64,000 bases of DNA from Vespa crabro (GCF_910589235.1 NC_060958.1:5661713-5725712), one strand, 5' to 3'; positions 52,253-63,928 are shown, numbered from the stretch's first letter. A program made the numbers and translations. The notes: a model not told the origin generated them from the letters alone.

Positions 52253-53580
52253 ATGTATGTATGTATGTATGTATGTGTGTGTATAATTCGAGTTATATTA
52301 CTCATTGGCATAGATGTATATTAGATAGGTATGTATGTTATAGGTATGTAGTTTGATTTAAATCGAAAATTTGGATATTCCTCGGACTAGAATGTATATT
52401 AGTGTCCTTCAAAGGAGAAGGACAGTATACTAGTCGATATTATACATAGAGAATAGTTTGGCATTGGTTTAAATGATATGAGAATAATTTAATGAATTTC
52501 TCCCGGTTGGCAAACAGGAGTCGAACGGGTCAGATTCTGGAAGTGAGTGCCGAGAGGATGGATCGTCTGGCAGCTCAGGGCGACTTTGTGGTAGCACCGG
52601 AACAGCATCTCTCCGAAATTTGGCACAAAGCATTGAGAAATCCGGATGGATCAGAAAGAAAAGACAATGCGGAAAAATCCATAAGGTACGTTTCTCCGAT
52701 GTAAGGCTGTCCGATTTGTCGTGACAAAATTTTTTTTGCAATTCCAGGTTTTTTTCTTTTTCTTTTTTGTTTTACTTTATCTTTATTAATCGATTAATTT
52801 CTTTTTTTTCTATCTTCTTCGTTTTTTCTTTTTTCTTTAGCCTCTTTTCTTTTTCTATCGAAATACATTATTTTCGAGCGAAGCCTTCATCAAACTCTTT
52901 ATTAACTAATATTTATTTATATCTTTTATATCATTATCAGAGGTATCATGGCAAACTTCCAGGTAAAATAAATAAAAGAAAATTTTAACATCAGTAGATC
53001 ATCGTAATAAGTCTTTCGCTCATTTAGAAATATAGTTTTCTTTCCTTTTTTTCTTTTTTTTTTTCCCTTTAAACATTATTCATATAAATGTATAGTATAG
53101 AGTAGTCAACGATAATCAATAGTACTAGTATTTTATAATCATTTATGGAAATTAAACGATCGAAGTAAAACGTGTTTAATCTTTCGTCTAAGTAAAACCT
53201 TTAATATTATTCATACTTTCAGTACAAGGACTAATGACCTGCATGGCAAGAACATGCGGCTTAGAGGATGCAATCCGTACGGTAGATCGTTTGCAGTCGA
53301 CTCTCCGCGTTTCAACGATCGAAATGGCGTACAAACACGAGCGGCCGATAAATATGGTGATGCAAATCACAAACGAGAGAATTTCATAAATGGGTATGGG
53401 AATGAGTTGAATTGGCGGAGTATCGCGAACAACGGAAGGATCGATCAAAGGAAGGGTTTGAATGGATTGAAGATTACGAATGGTTTGAAGAATAATATAA
53501 ACGACAGGCAAATATTGTATCGTGCCAATGACATGAAACAGAACGGTTACATTGGAAGAAATAATCGGGAGAAGGAGGGA

Positions 53581-53650
<70 letters not shown>

Positions 53651-54087
53651 TTAATATTAACAACAATAATAAAAATCATAAAAATATTAATAATATAAAT
53701 AAGAACAACAATCAGGTGAAAAATGGTTTGGATCGTTTCGTTGTTAATCAGAACGCCATACTTTTACGAAAAGATCTTTGGAAGAATGGATTCGGTGTTC
53801 CAATCGACGTGAGACATTTGTTAAGACCGACCGTCGTAGAAAAGCGACAAGAGAATCGTCGAGTCGAATACGATGCGGAGGACATTAATGGACCATACAA
53901 TTTCAGACAGCTATTAAGACCGGCCGAGTATCTTCCAACCGAATCGCTTAGAAAGAGAAAAGGTGGAATGGCCTGTTGTAACAATGCTGCTGTTATCAGT
54001 AAGGATAAAATACCGGATAAGCACGTTAAGAGAAAAACTCCTTTAACACCCGATCAGAACAAAATTGTTATCAATGTTAAAAAATGA
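45323..54087 (+). CDS. Myo3: Class III unconventional myosin (kinase-motor fusion, myosin-IIIa/b-like)
   Basis: Class III myosins join a Ste20-like kinase to an actin motor and carry cargo such as espin along actin protrusions in sensory cells. Coding exons: 45323-45655, 46096-46377, 46517-47101, 47202-47593, 47752-48080, 48182-48688, 48815-49101, 49188-49462, 49591-49958, 50049-50171, 50364-50617, 50779-50987, (51146-51226), 52518-52685, 53223-54087. This is about 1685 residues if the cassette is included, with frame kept throughout. Kinase: GEGTYG (36-41), Lys58, HRD (158-160), DFG (178-180), then GTPYWMAPE and ACEQQLDSSYDSRCDVWS. Motor: P-loop GESGAGKT (441-448), NSSRFGKY, LLDIFGFENF and RCIKPND. 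Three IQ-type motifs follow (VQACVRRWLAKIRF, LQRHIRGWLTRKHF, IQSHFRGYSVRKRF). The tail has two LLRP motifs. It is closer to vertebrate MYO3 than to fly NINAC. The 3' end is ambiguous (see the microexon entry). Confidence 0.92.
51146..51226 (+). CDS. Myo3: Acidic cassette exon of the class III myosin
   Basis: Between the exons ending 50987 and starting 52518 lies an open, coding-like piece reading SGSDFEEDEVGWDLPLIQL and then ENDLHPSAR. With acceptor CGGAAG|TGG and donor GCGAG|GTACCA it is 81 nt (27 codons) and keeps the same phase on both sides, so it can be included or skipped. The same frame is open upstream to an ATG at 51084. The piece could instead be an alternative first exon (MIESEIRSLNFSNDFG...) of a short tail-only isoform. 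The acceptor has a weak pyrimidine tract. Confidence 0.5.
52209..52282 (+). repeat. (GT)n/(GTAT)n microsatellite
   Basis: About 14 GT units followed by ten GTAT units and a further short GT run. It lies in the intron before the 52518 exon. Confidence 0.9.
52941..52962 (+). CDS. Myo3: Frame-switching microexon of the class III myosin
   Basis: A 22-nt piece has an excellent acceptor (TATATCATTATCAG) and a good donor (CAG|GTAAAA). A second usable AG two bases inside gives a 20-nt version. Skipping it joins 52685 to 53223 in the frame that stays open to 54087. The 22-nt version ends the protein four codons into the last exon (TAA at 53232-53234), after RGIMANFQYKD. The 20-nt version reads YHGKLPVQGLMTCMARTCG and continues to TAA at 53387-53389. 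The microexon therefore acts as a switch between a long espin-binding-like tail and two short tails. Confidence 0.5.
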
Positions 54088-54583
54088 ATTGCGAATGTTG
54101 ATAGAAATTTGACGCATACGATCGGGAATTTTTCTTTTTATTTATTTATTTATTATTTTTTTTTTTTTTCGAATCGATCGATGACGATGACGTTCGATCG
54201 ACGATTATCACGAGAATGTCCGTATCAATTTAGTTTTGAAAAGTAGAAACTTCCTATCCGTTTTGAAATATCGTTGCGTTTAAAAATATCGTTGAATCGT
54301 TACAGTAGAAAGATATTTTCGAAATAACGTTAAGGATGTTTAAGATGTTTAACTTAGTTCGTTCAAATTCTAAGACGGCAAGTGTTTCTTTTAACGAATA
54401 CGCGTTTCGTGCTAAAAAAAAAAAAAAAAAAAAAAGAAAAATAATTAAATACCGTACGGGTTAACTACCGCTATAAAAGATAACATAGAAAAATCAATAG
54501 ATTGATTTATTATTATTTGTCGGACGTGCGTATTAATAGTTAGAACGAATGAATTTTAGCACTAGTCATGTTTTAGCTTTACA

Positions 54584-54623
<40 letters not shown>

Positions 54624-55200
54624 ACTATTACTACTAGTACTACTATTACTACTACTAATACTACTACAGCTTAGATTTAGTCGTATTTAATAGAATTACA
54701 TTTCGATATAATAGTAAACGTTCGTAGAGCGCGAGAGCGTTGTCCCCTTCTTTCTTTTTTTGTTCGTTTTCTTTTCCTTCTTTTTCTTTTTTTTTCGTTT
54801 TCCATGACAAGTTGGTCTTATAAGAAGTAAATAAAAAAAAAAAAAAAAAAAAAAAATAAAAATAAAAAAAATAAAAATAAAAAGAAAAAAAAGAAAAAAA
54901 AATAAATAAAAGAAAAAAAAAAGAAAAAGAAAAAAAGTATAAAAGAAAAAAGAAAATAGAAGTAAAAGAGGGAGGAAAAAAAAATACAGACGAATTAGGA
55001 ATCAGTTAATGTTCTTTCGAGTTAATTATTATTCCTATGTCATTTATTCTTTCAATCGATATAAGAGAAGGGAATCATTACGAGACGTATTTTTTTTCTT
55101 TTCTTTTTTTTTTTCTTTTTTTTTCATTTAAAAATCATTGTCATTGATCGATGGCAATTGTGAAAATCACATTTTTTAGAAAACAATAAAGATTTCTGTG
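54088..55200 (+). other. 3' UTR of the class III myosin
   Basis: After the TGA at 54085-54087 the sequence stays without coding potential. It includes poly-A (54414-54435), (TTA)n (54590-54620), an ACT/ACTACT run to 54665 and a 150-nt A-rich stretch (54830-54985). A canonical AATAAA occurs at 55185-55190, followed by a GT-rich TTTCTGTGT, so the transcript probably ends near 55205-55215. Confidence 0.6.
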
Positions 55201-55214
55201 TAAAAATATTATAC

Positions 55215-55242
55215 GATATATTAGAATTTCTCGAATTTTTTC

Positions 55243-55293
<51 letters not shown>

Positions 55294-55526
55294 TACACAC
55301 ATATATACATATATACGTACACTTTCCGAGATTTCCTTTATAGATTAATTTTCTACAGAATATCGATTACTATCATTCCATTCTCCATAGTCATATGTTA
55401 GTCTTTGGTATTCAATATCAATGATCATGAGAATTTGAATCATTGTTTACCGATAAAGCAATTGCAAAAATTATCAATGTTATACCCTTATAATAGATAA
55501 CATACCAACATACGTATATAATATAT

Positions 55527-55577
<51 letters not shown>

Positions 55578-55769
55578 TTATTAATTCTATTTTACATCAT
55601 ATCACACTTCAATACATATGGTGTTTATATATTGAATATACAGATCAAATTATATATAATTATTATTCATGTGTATTATATACAAGTATATTATGTAATG
55701 TATACATTAATATGTATACATAATACATAATACGTATTAATGTAATGTATATATATACATATATATATA

Positions 55770-55806
<37 letters not shown>

Positions 55807-56450
55807 ACATTAATACTGTTTAATTTTGTTTGATTATTATTCATCGCATTCGATTGATCGTATGATCTATCATAGATTAATATATCGACTTGAATATAGT
55901 ATATACAAGCAAGTTCATATTTTGAGAGATTTTAATCAAATTTCAATTAATTAAATATTATATATTATTTTTAACGAACTATTTATTGTTATTATTTTCT
56001 TAATCTTTCTTTTTATACTTAAAATGGATCAGATTAATCAGATTAAATTAGCGAACGTACTATTTCAAGGAACTTTGAAAATGGCTAATCGTCTGTTTCA
56101 AGGTAACTAAACGTGTAACATTAAAGCATATATATGAAAATCAGTGATGGGAGCTTACGAGCTTCTTCGCTTTCATCGTAGATTTCAAAGGGGCGCCACT
56201 ATACGAAACTTATTTTTCACAGAAGAATGCCGAGGAAACGTCGGGATTTATATGGATTCAACGATAAATTCAAGTATAATACTAAATCGATTAAGATAAA
56301 TGGGGAAAAAATAAAAAGACAAAAATAAACGTCAAAAATAATTAATTCGAAACGTGAAAATTAATTAATACGAATTATTCCCAAAAGATCTTCATTCTCA
56401 TCCATAAACTATTCTCCTGAAGGAACAAACCTTTTTTTTCTAAACGATTT

Positions 56451-56494
<44 letters not shown>

Positions 56495-56785
56495 TTTTTT
56501 CGTTCGAAAAAATTCATCCCATCATTCCTAAGTTTAAAAATCATTATAAAGATTTAGTACAAATTCTTCCTCGACGAAATTCCTCGTTGAACATATTGAT
56601 CTGAACTTGTATATATCGTCGATACGAATTATAATTGATAAAATCAATGCTGTCATTTAAGGTAACAAACATCCACGTAAGTAATCATAAGTAAGTATTA
56701 ACATTATTTCGATATCGAATAAAATAGTTTAAAGAAAAATAATCATTGGCGGTTGATGGGCGAATAAGATAAAATAGGAAGGAGG
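55215..56785. other. Intergenic DNA between the myosin and alpha-catulin
   Basis: AT-rich DNA with (TC)n(AC)n at 55242-55290, (AT)n at 55526-55574 and around 55740-55802, and (TC)n(TATC)n at 56455-56493. I see no open frame with coding character and no RNA gene. Confidence 0.5.
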
Positions 56786-57261
56786 TTATTGGAAAAGTCG
56801 ACAGATGGGGTAATAGTCAAACCGAGGGAGCCGGCGTCGCGACGAGTGAACGTCAGGGTAGCGTGGGAGGGGGCTTAGGGGTGAGGGGCGATGGTTACAC
56901 CGGGGAATATAATTTGGTCGGAGTAGCGAATAGTTGCTCGGGCGTCGCCGTCTCGGCGGGCGGCGTCGCTCCGGTAGCGATAGGGCGCGCGCGCGCGCGC
57001 CATTCTGTCGTGGTAAAAAGAGGGAGAGAGATAGATAGATATATATATATATCATATATATATCCACACATACGTACACATATATATATATATATGTATG
57101 CGTATATAGATAGAGAGAAGAGAAAGGTAGTAGAGTGATCGCGTCGATTGGAGAAAGAAAGAGAAAGATAGAGGGCAGGAGGTGTGCGCGGGGTGGTGGT
57201 GGAGCAACGAACCCTCTCGCCGTGGCTCGAATGTACGGAGCGCCGGAGTTGTGTTCGAATC
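56786..57261 (+). promoter_or_regulatory. CpG-rich promoter and 5' UTR of alpha-catulin
   Basis: The most GC-rich stretch in the window (about 56820-57010 and 57175-57260), full of CpG (GGCGTCGCCGTCTCGGCGGGCGGCGTCG). It includes an alternating (CG)n palindrome at 56984-57001. It directly precedes the first coding exon and has no TATA box at a clear distance. Small (AT)n and (AG)n runs lie inside (57040-57130), which the 5' UTR may contain. Confidence 0.55.
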
Positions 57262-57348
57262 ATGGCGACACCCGACCCCGTAGATCCAGCCACCCTAGAG
57301 ATTAAGACCCGTAGCATAGAACAGACACTACTCCCACTAGTGAAGCAG
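57262..57348 (+). CDS. alpha-Catr: Alpha-catulin, first coding exon (gene continues to the right)
   Basis: Alpha-catulin (CTNNAL1 family) is a vinculin/alpha-catenin relative linked to Rho signalling and the dystrophin complex. The exon encodes 29 residues, MATPDPVDPATLEIKTRS followed by IEQTLLPLVKQ, ending at a strong donor CAG|GTAAGG in phase 0. LEIKTRS(V/I)EQTLLPLV is the conserved N-terminus of alpha-catulin. Alpha-catenin has LEIRTLAVERLLEPL in human, so catulin fits better. The frame is open upstream of 57262 but has no other ATG. The next exon is not visible in the remaining 6.6 kb, so intron 1 is long. The call rests on one short exon. Confidence 0.75.
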
Positions 57349-57850
57349 GTAAGGACGATCGAGTTGATACGACCGAACGATATATATCATGTATGTATGT
57401 GTATATATATATGTATGTATATGTATACGTATATATGTGCGTAACAACACGTTTCAAATAATTTTTTCAATAAATTTTATCTTTTATTGTAGGGACATGC
57501 GTGTATATGCTTTTTTGTGGGTACGTGTGTGTGTGTGTGAGAGAGAGAGAGAGAAACAAAGATAGAGAAAAAGAGAAAAAGAAAGAGAGAGAGAGAGAGA
57601 AAACTATATCATTCGTATCACGTATGTATATATTGTATACGAAAAGATTTCTATGTGTTTGCGTGTCGTTCATTTCGTGCTCGATGAGGTTAAGGCCACA
57701 TCGTGTGTCGTCATTGTCGCTCTCCTTGTGCTCCTATTATTACATGTATATATATATTTGTGTGTGTGTGTGTGTGTATGTGTGTCTCATATATCTTATT
57801 TTTTTCCTTTTACCATTTTCATTTCTATTTCTATTTATTTTTATTGTTGA

Positions 57851-57855
<5 letters not shown>

Positions 57856-57909
<54 letters not shown>

Positions 57910-57910
57910 T
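57856..57910 (+). repeat. (TCG)n microsatellite
   Basis: About 18 TCG units, CpG-bearing, followed by TCGTCATTG degenerate units. This is unusual in the window, where nearly all other arrays lack CpG. Polyaspartate and polyserine open frames across it are artefacts. Confidence 0.95.
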
Positions 57911-58096
57911 TGTCGTCATTGTTGTCATTATTGTCATATAAAAAGCGCAAGAGGAGATCGCACGTTACCTTTTGATCGATCTTTTCGAATTTACGTCGAT
58001 CATTGTGCGCGCTCGAAACCGTCAACACTCGACACTCGACAAGAAGATGTGCGCACGTCTCCATAGATGCTGTAATTTAGCGAATGCGCCCGCGCA

Positions 58097-58151
<55 letters not shown>

Positions 58152-58175
58152 TACTCTTACTCCTTCTATTATATA

Positions 58176-58213
<38 letters not shown>

Positions 58214-58348
58214 TGTAGGTAGGTGTTTGTGGTCTCTATCGTTTTCTCTCTTAGATGAGATACATACAATATATGTGTGTGTGCGAGCGTGTGTCTACGT
58301 GTGTCGAGGGTGAGGGTGACATAGGGGAGCGAAAGATAGAATGATATA

Positions 58349-58379
<31 letters not shown>

Positions 58380-58617
58380 TGAGAGGGGGAAAGAGAGAGA
58401 GAGCCAGACATATCGGTGTTGGATTAAAGCGACGAAGATAAACGAACGAAAAGCACGTCTCACTTCTTCTACTTTTCTCAAATGGAGATCGAACGGAAGT
58501 CCTCCTACTGTGAATTTATATTACGTGGAACGTTCGAAAAATTAAGAGAACTCATTGAATTCTTTTTTTGCTTATCGTGGACCTCTAAAGAGAAGATAAT
58601 CGAAGAGAAGGTATATA

Positions 58618-58618
58618 A

Positions 58619-58649
<31 letters not shown>

Positions 58650-58667
58650 TGTATGTATGTATGTATG
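58618..58667 (+). repeat. (GTAT)n microsatellite
   Basis: About 12 GTAT units starting just after AAATAT and ending at GGATGC. The Val-Cys-Met and Ile-His-Thr-Tyr frames are repeat translations. Confidence 0.95.
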
Positions 58668-59008
58668 GATGCATTTGACAGATCCGTGGGTCGTGGGTCG
58701 TGTGTAGCCGGCATGTGCTTCTCTCATACTACGTGCGCCCTCTCTCGCGTATTTTCTGTCTCTCTTCGATATATTTGTAGTCACGTGACATTTCCTCCGA
58801 TGTTACCCGCGAATTTTGGAAACTTACACTCTCGAAATAATTCCTTATTATTTATGTTTAAGATACACGTTCAATCAATGTTATCGTACTTCTAAGCGAA
58901 TAATTTATTGATTTAACGTTTGTTGAATCTTACGTAAGTTTATTTTATTACGGCGTGAGCGCTGGTTGTCCATCAGTTAATAATTCTTTTTAACGCTTTT
59001 TTTTGTGT

Positions 59009-59062
<54 letters not shown>

Positions 59063-59540
59063 CATTAATATAAAGTATTGGAAGATATTTCTTTTCATAA
59101 GAAATTTTTGCCGAGATATTCATTAGAGAAAATTTCACCTCCCTCCCAATCGGATCTTTATATCATAGAGAATAATTTTCTATGGCAATAAGTAAGTTTT
59201 CTATGAAAAATAATAAAATACACGTACTTACAAGGAACTACACTTCCCTTTCTTCGTTACATAAATTGTCGATAAAATTCACTGAGATAATACGCAAGAG
59301 GAACTTACGAAACTTAATGCGTAACTTCGGCCGTAGTTTAAGAAAATTTTTTTCGAAGATTAAGTATATGTATTTTTTTTTTAAGAAAATCCCGTGCAAT
59401 CCTCCTTCATAGTAGAAAAGAAAGAAAATATATGAATATAAATGTTCGATTAACTATTTTGCGCGTTTAACGTTAGTAAAATGTTTCATTCAGATGATAT
59501 CTACGTTTTATTCTTTCTTTAACTTATTTATTTTTTCTCT

Positions 59541-59542
<2 letters not shown>

Positions 59543-59583
<41 letters not shown>
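59543..59583 (+). repeat. Poly-T run of about 41 bases
   Basis: The longest homopolymer in the window. There is no adjacent retroelement sequence or target duplication that would mark it as the tail of a minus-strand insertion. Confidence 0.9.
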
Positions 59584-59586
<3 letters not shown>

Positions 59587-59995
59587 GTCTGCCAGCTAAC
59601 GAATTTTCCATTTTACGCAATATCGTTCGGGATATTTTTTTCAAGCTCGATTTTCCAAATTTTCATTTATATTACATCTATATAACATTTCATTCGGCTA
59701 TTATTTCAAATATTCAAACACAAAAATTCACATGTGTTATATCTAACTTTTTGTGTTATATATAAATTTTTGAACGTGAGTTTTATTTTAACGCGTTACT
59801 TTACTTTACTTTAGTCGAATAATTATAATAATATCTTTGAAATATTGCGTGACCGCGTTGAATGTAAAATATCCTATGCATAAGATTCGTTGATAAAAAA
59901 TAATTTTCACATAACTTGGTAAAGAATGAAACGTGAAAAACGTTGAAAAGGAGATGTTAGTATGTGATCTGATAAAAATTCTCTTTCTTTTTTTC

Positions 59996-60000
<5 letters not shown>

Positions 60001-60058
<58 letters not shown>
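60001..60058 (+). repeat. (TC)n microsatellite
   Basis: About 29 CT units, followed 160 bp later by a shorter AG array (60216-60250). The two are complementary and could pair. Confidence 0.95.
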
Positions 60059-60060
<2 letters not shown>

Positions 60061-60215
60061 TCGAAGAGACCATTAAACGCAAAAAGGAAGAAATCTTTTT
60101 TCAAAGGTAGAAGAAAATTCTTGCTTGAGGTCAGCTTCCTGTAAATCGTCGCCTTGGAAAAGAACGCGATCGAACTTTTCGATAAAGCTTTCTCTATTAA
60201 AACTCGCGCGAGAAC

Positions 60216-60252
<37 letters not shown>

Positions 60253-61010
60253 TTTTTATTCAACCGAAGATTTCGATGACTTTAGAAATCTCCTTTTACG
60301 ATCTTTTTAACTTCGAATATCGTCTGTGATCTCAACTATTCTTCGAAAGAAAAAAGAAAAAAGGAAGAAAAAAGAAAAAAAAAGAAACGTTCTACGTGTT
60401 TGAACTTTCAAACGAATTTTTTGTTTGTTTTTACTAACGCGGTAGAAAATTTTCGATTTCTGATGAAAACACAATAATTTCCATTTGAAAAACGATAGAA
60501 ATATGTGTCGCGGAATAGATCTGTAATATTTTTTATTACTTTTTTTTTTTTTTTTTATTTTTGCCCAATCAACATTTTACACATAGATAACTTTTAATCT
60601 ACAATTTTTATTATTCTTCATTCACCATAATCGTTTTAATTAAACTTTAGAAATAATCTATGAATAAATATTTTTCTTTTGTTTTCTATATATTAAGATA
60701 ACTTTTTTATCGTATTAAAACACAATTGTTCTTTAATATGAAAAGAAAGAGAGTGAAAAAAAAATCGATCCTACCAAAGATACGAAGTAACAATTAATTC
60801 TTGCTATGAACGAACGAAGTAAATTTATTTTTAAGAGATGAAACGAAAAGAAGAAACTGACAAAAAAATTAAAATGAAAAATACATAAGAACGCGAAAGA
60901 AGTTATATGTAATGGCGCTTTTTATACAGTATTGATTAATTTAGATTTAATTGTTTGCAGCATAAGGTCGAACGAATGCTCATGGCGTTTTCTCATCGTC
61001 ACATTCTCCC

Positions 61011-61049
<39 letters not shown>

Positions 61050-61698
61050 CATTATTATTATTATTATATTATTTTATTTTTTTCCTTTCTCTTTTCTTTT
61101 TAATCAGGACACCTTAAGATTTAATCGGTCTTTCTTTCGAAGAACATTTTAGGTTTTGTTACAAGTAACGTGAATATCGCGTGCGTGCATATGTGCATTA
61201 TTCACTTATACATGCTCATACATACATGTACACACACACACACAAAGTTAGGTTTCTACTCTTTAATACTTAGCGTTTAATACGTCTCCTTACATTAAGG
61301 CTAGGGTAAAGGGGTATTGTAAAGGGGTGAAGAAGTAGGAAGGCAGAGTCGATCGTTACGGTCTACAGCCACTTGTTAGAGCATCGTCGTCTTCTCTCCT
61401 TGTCTCGGATCGTCGTCATTGTCGTTGTCGTTGTCGTTGTCGTCGTCGTTGTCCTCCTCATAATCGTAGTCGTAGTCGTTGAAGCTCCATTTAGTTCGAA
61501 AGCATGCCAACCCACGGCTCTTCTTTCTCAAGTTCCTTTATCGATCGTTTTACAGATAGATAGATAGACAGATAGATAGATAGATAAATAGATAGATAGA
61601 TAGGCAATATCGTTTATTTTACGATCGATTATGCCTTTTAGAGAAATTTAACGTAACTATTTCTGTATATGTCTCTCCCTTTCTTTCTCTCTTTCTCT

Positions 61699-61750
<52 letters not shown>

Positions 61751-61941
61751 CTCTCTTTGTCTTTCTCTCGGGACAGGTTTACCTTCTATTTCGTCGTTTT
61801 AATTCGTCGTTGTACTCCGTCGTTTTACTTGTTCGAAAACATAGTAGTCGATTGAACATTCCAATTAAGGTAGCCCTCTGATGCAACCTCAAATTGATCC
61901 GATCGTTACCAAGCCAGCTTGCGGTCTTCTTCCCTATCCAT

Positions 61942-61981
<40 letters not shown>

Positions 61982-62542
61982 CTGATCGTAAACGTGCCGC
62001 CACAGAAAGTGACCCTAAGGTATTAGCACTTGCTAAGCCGTTCTACGATTAGCTTTAAAATCGAATCGTTCAATCGCCTCAGGGTGTCTGTTATTTATCC
62101 AAAATCAACGTTGCGAAACCATTAAAAGTATTTTCCAGCGTAAATCCCTCCATCGATCCCCACAAATTTTTATGAATACTTCAAACGAAGATATTATAGC
62201 TCCAAGTATTTTCTAACGATCGAGCATTTTTTCTTTTTTTACAGTTTCTTTTTCCTTTCTTCTTCTTCTTCTTCTTTCGTTCTTTTTTCTCCCTTGTTTT
62301 CTTTTTGTTTATCTTTTTTTTATTTTTTTTGATCGAATTCGAGTACAAAATACTCGTGTATACGTTTTGTTGTATCTACAATAGAATAGGCGTTAGATTT
62401 TATTTGATTAGAGAGGATCCTTTCGTGTTAACCTGAGAAAATACGAAAATTAATCTTCTTAGTCTAGAATCTCATTTGATAAGTACGTTCCTTATGAACT
62501 GGTGAGATTCTAATACGACTTAGCTAAGAAAGAGAAAGAGAA

Positions 62543-62583
<41 letters not shown>

Positions 62584-63774
62584 TTATATATTATGCTTTT
62601 GCGGAAAATTGTCGGAAGCTTAGAAGCCCACCTACTCTGGAATTTCGAGATTAGGTTCTAAGTTAAAGAGAGAGAGAGAGAGAGGGGGGGGGGGAAGAGG
62701 AGGAGAGGGAGGGCACATTAGATTATATGACTTTTGATTATATGGGTCCACATAAATCGTACCTCGGTTTTCCTTGCTTCTGAACTATGCAATGACGATT
62801 TGAAATACGTATTTCTACGTAGATTTTACTTATACAAACATAAACACGTACACATACACATACACATACACTTACGCATACATATATGTGAAGACACACA
62901 AATACGCGCAGAAACGTTTACATATTCTACGTTCTAAAGGAAATTCACGAGAGACCGAATGGTCTTAATCCATTTGTGTGTTACGAGAATTTAATTTTAT
63001 TATGAAATTTGTTCCAACATTAAATATATATGTACGTTTACATTCGTCAAATATAAAATCTTTTGGGAACTTTGAATTTTATATGTTCTACGTATTATTC
63101 TATAAATATAGAAATTTATTCCTATCCGATAATTGCTTATAGAATAGGATGAAAAATGTATTATACGTATAGTTTCTTTCAATTCCGAGAGAGTAAAGAA
63201 AAATTTAATTGGAAGAAAGAGGTCATTGTCGAACTGATACTCTATAGCGAGTTAATTCTCTGATCGCTTGGATTTGTTCGTACCTATATACCACACTGTG
63301 TAATCCTTCGAGATTCCTGTTCGAGACATGATACAGACATTTAACGAATTTCCTAAAATGTAATATAAGTACATATATATATATATATATATATATCTAC
63401 AGAGGAATGTGATCAAATTTAATTGGATCATAGATAAATTGATAAGTTATCAGAATAATTTCCTTTTTTTCTCGATTTTTTACTATCTTTTCTTTTCATT
63501 TCCTTTTTTTCTTTTAAATCGGATTATTGAATTTTTTTTTATCAATAAACGTTATTATTTTTATTATCCTTTTTTTCTCTTTTTAAAAAAAATATATATA
63601 TAATATTATATTTATTTCACATCATCCATTAATTCGTGTATAACACGTTGATTTCACGTGCGCTTTCAGTCCGCATCAGATACGGACTCAGAAATCTGAC
63701 AATTCGTTTCGTTCTCTCTTTCTTCAGGCTCATAGTATCGATCGCGTTCTCATTACTGTATTATTAAATTTTAC

Positions 63775-63928
63775 GGTGCATGTAGAAGAAGCGAGCTTCT
63801 TCCATTTGGCTGGCAACGTCAGCCGGTGCAGCCGGATTGCTCCACTTCGAAATCCAATAACTCAAGTTGCTACCTCGCTGACCGTGGAGCCAGTAAATTT
63901 TGAAAGTTGGAAGGATATTCGACTTCGT
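63775..63928 (-). CDS. Unrecognised coding exon on the minus strand
   Basis: On the minus strand a pyrimidine-rich tract and TTTCTTAATCAG (acceptor ending at 63929) precede 154 nt open in only one frame. The encoded peptide has strong protein character, including KIYWLHGQRGSNLSYW, ISKWSNPAAPADV and QMEEARFFYMHR, and it ends at a donor C|GTAAAA (63774). GC content is about 50 percent against AT-rich flanks. I do not recognise the family. Three tryptophans and a mixed polar pattern suggest a folded extracellular or enzymatic domain, but that is a guess. It would belong to a minus-strand gene nested in, or following, alpha-catulin. The plus strand is also open here, but without a matching intron structure. 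Confidence 0.55.

Larger units (their letters stand above)
57349..63774 (+). other. Presumed first intron of alpha-catulin
   Basis: No plus-strand exon fitting the catulin continuation was found. Contents: (AG)n 57538-57600, (TCG)n 57856-57910, (TC)n 58099-58148, (GTAT)n 58618-58667, (AT)n 59013-59057, a run of about 41 T (59543-59583), (TC)n 60001-60058, (TTA)n 61011-61065, GTC/GTT trinucleotides 61405-61455, GATA 61555-61600, (TC)n 61685-61747, (AT)n 61945-61979, (AG)n 62540-62580 and 62667-62710. Open frames are repeat translations. Confidence 0.5.

Noticed and set aside
53188..53679. 163-codon minus-strand open frame opposite the last myosin exon
   Set aside because: It contains a long isoleucine run from the antisense of the AAT array and is the shadow of the better supported plus-strand frame.
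53357..53715. Possible intron that would remove the asparagine run (donor ATG|GTGATG to acceptor AATCAG)
   Set aside because: The donor is weak, the acceptor lacks a pyrimidine tract, and the interval is open and coding-like in the long-tail frame; kept only as the refuting alternative for the polyAsn finding.
57184..57261. In-frame upstream extension of alpha-catulin
   Set aside because: The frame is open but has no ATG; only GTG codons could start it.
59543..59583. Poly-T as the tail of a minus-strand retroelement
   Set aside because: No reverse-transcriptase-like or SINE-like sequence and no target duplication next to it.
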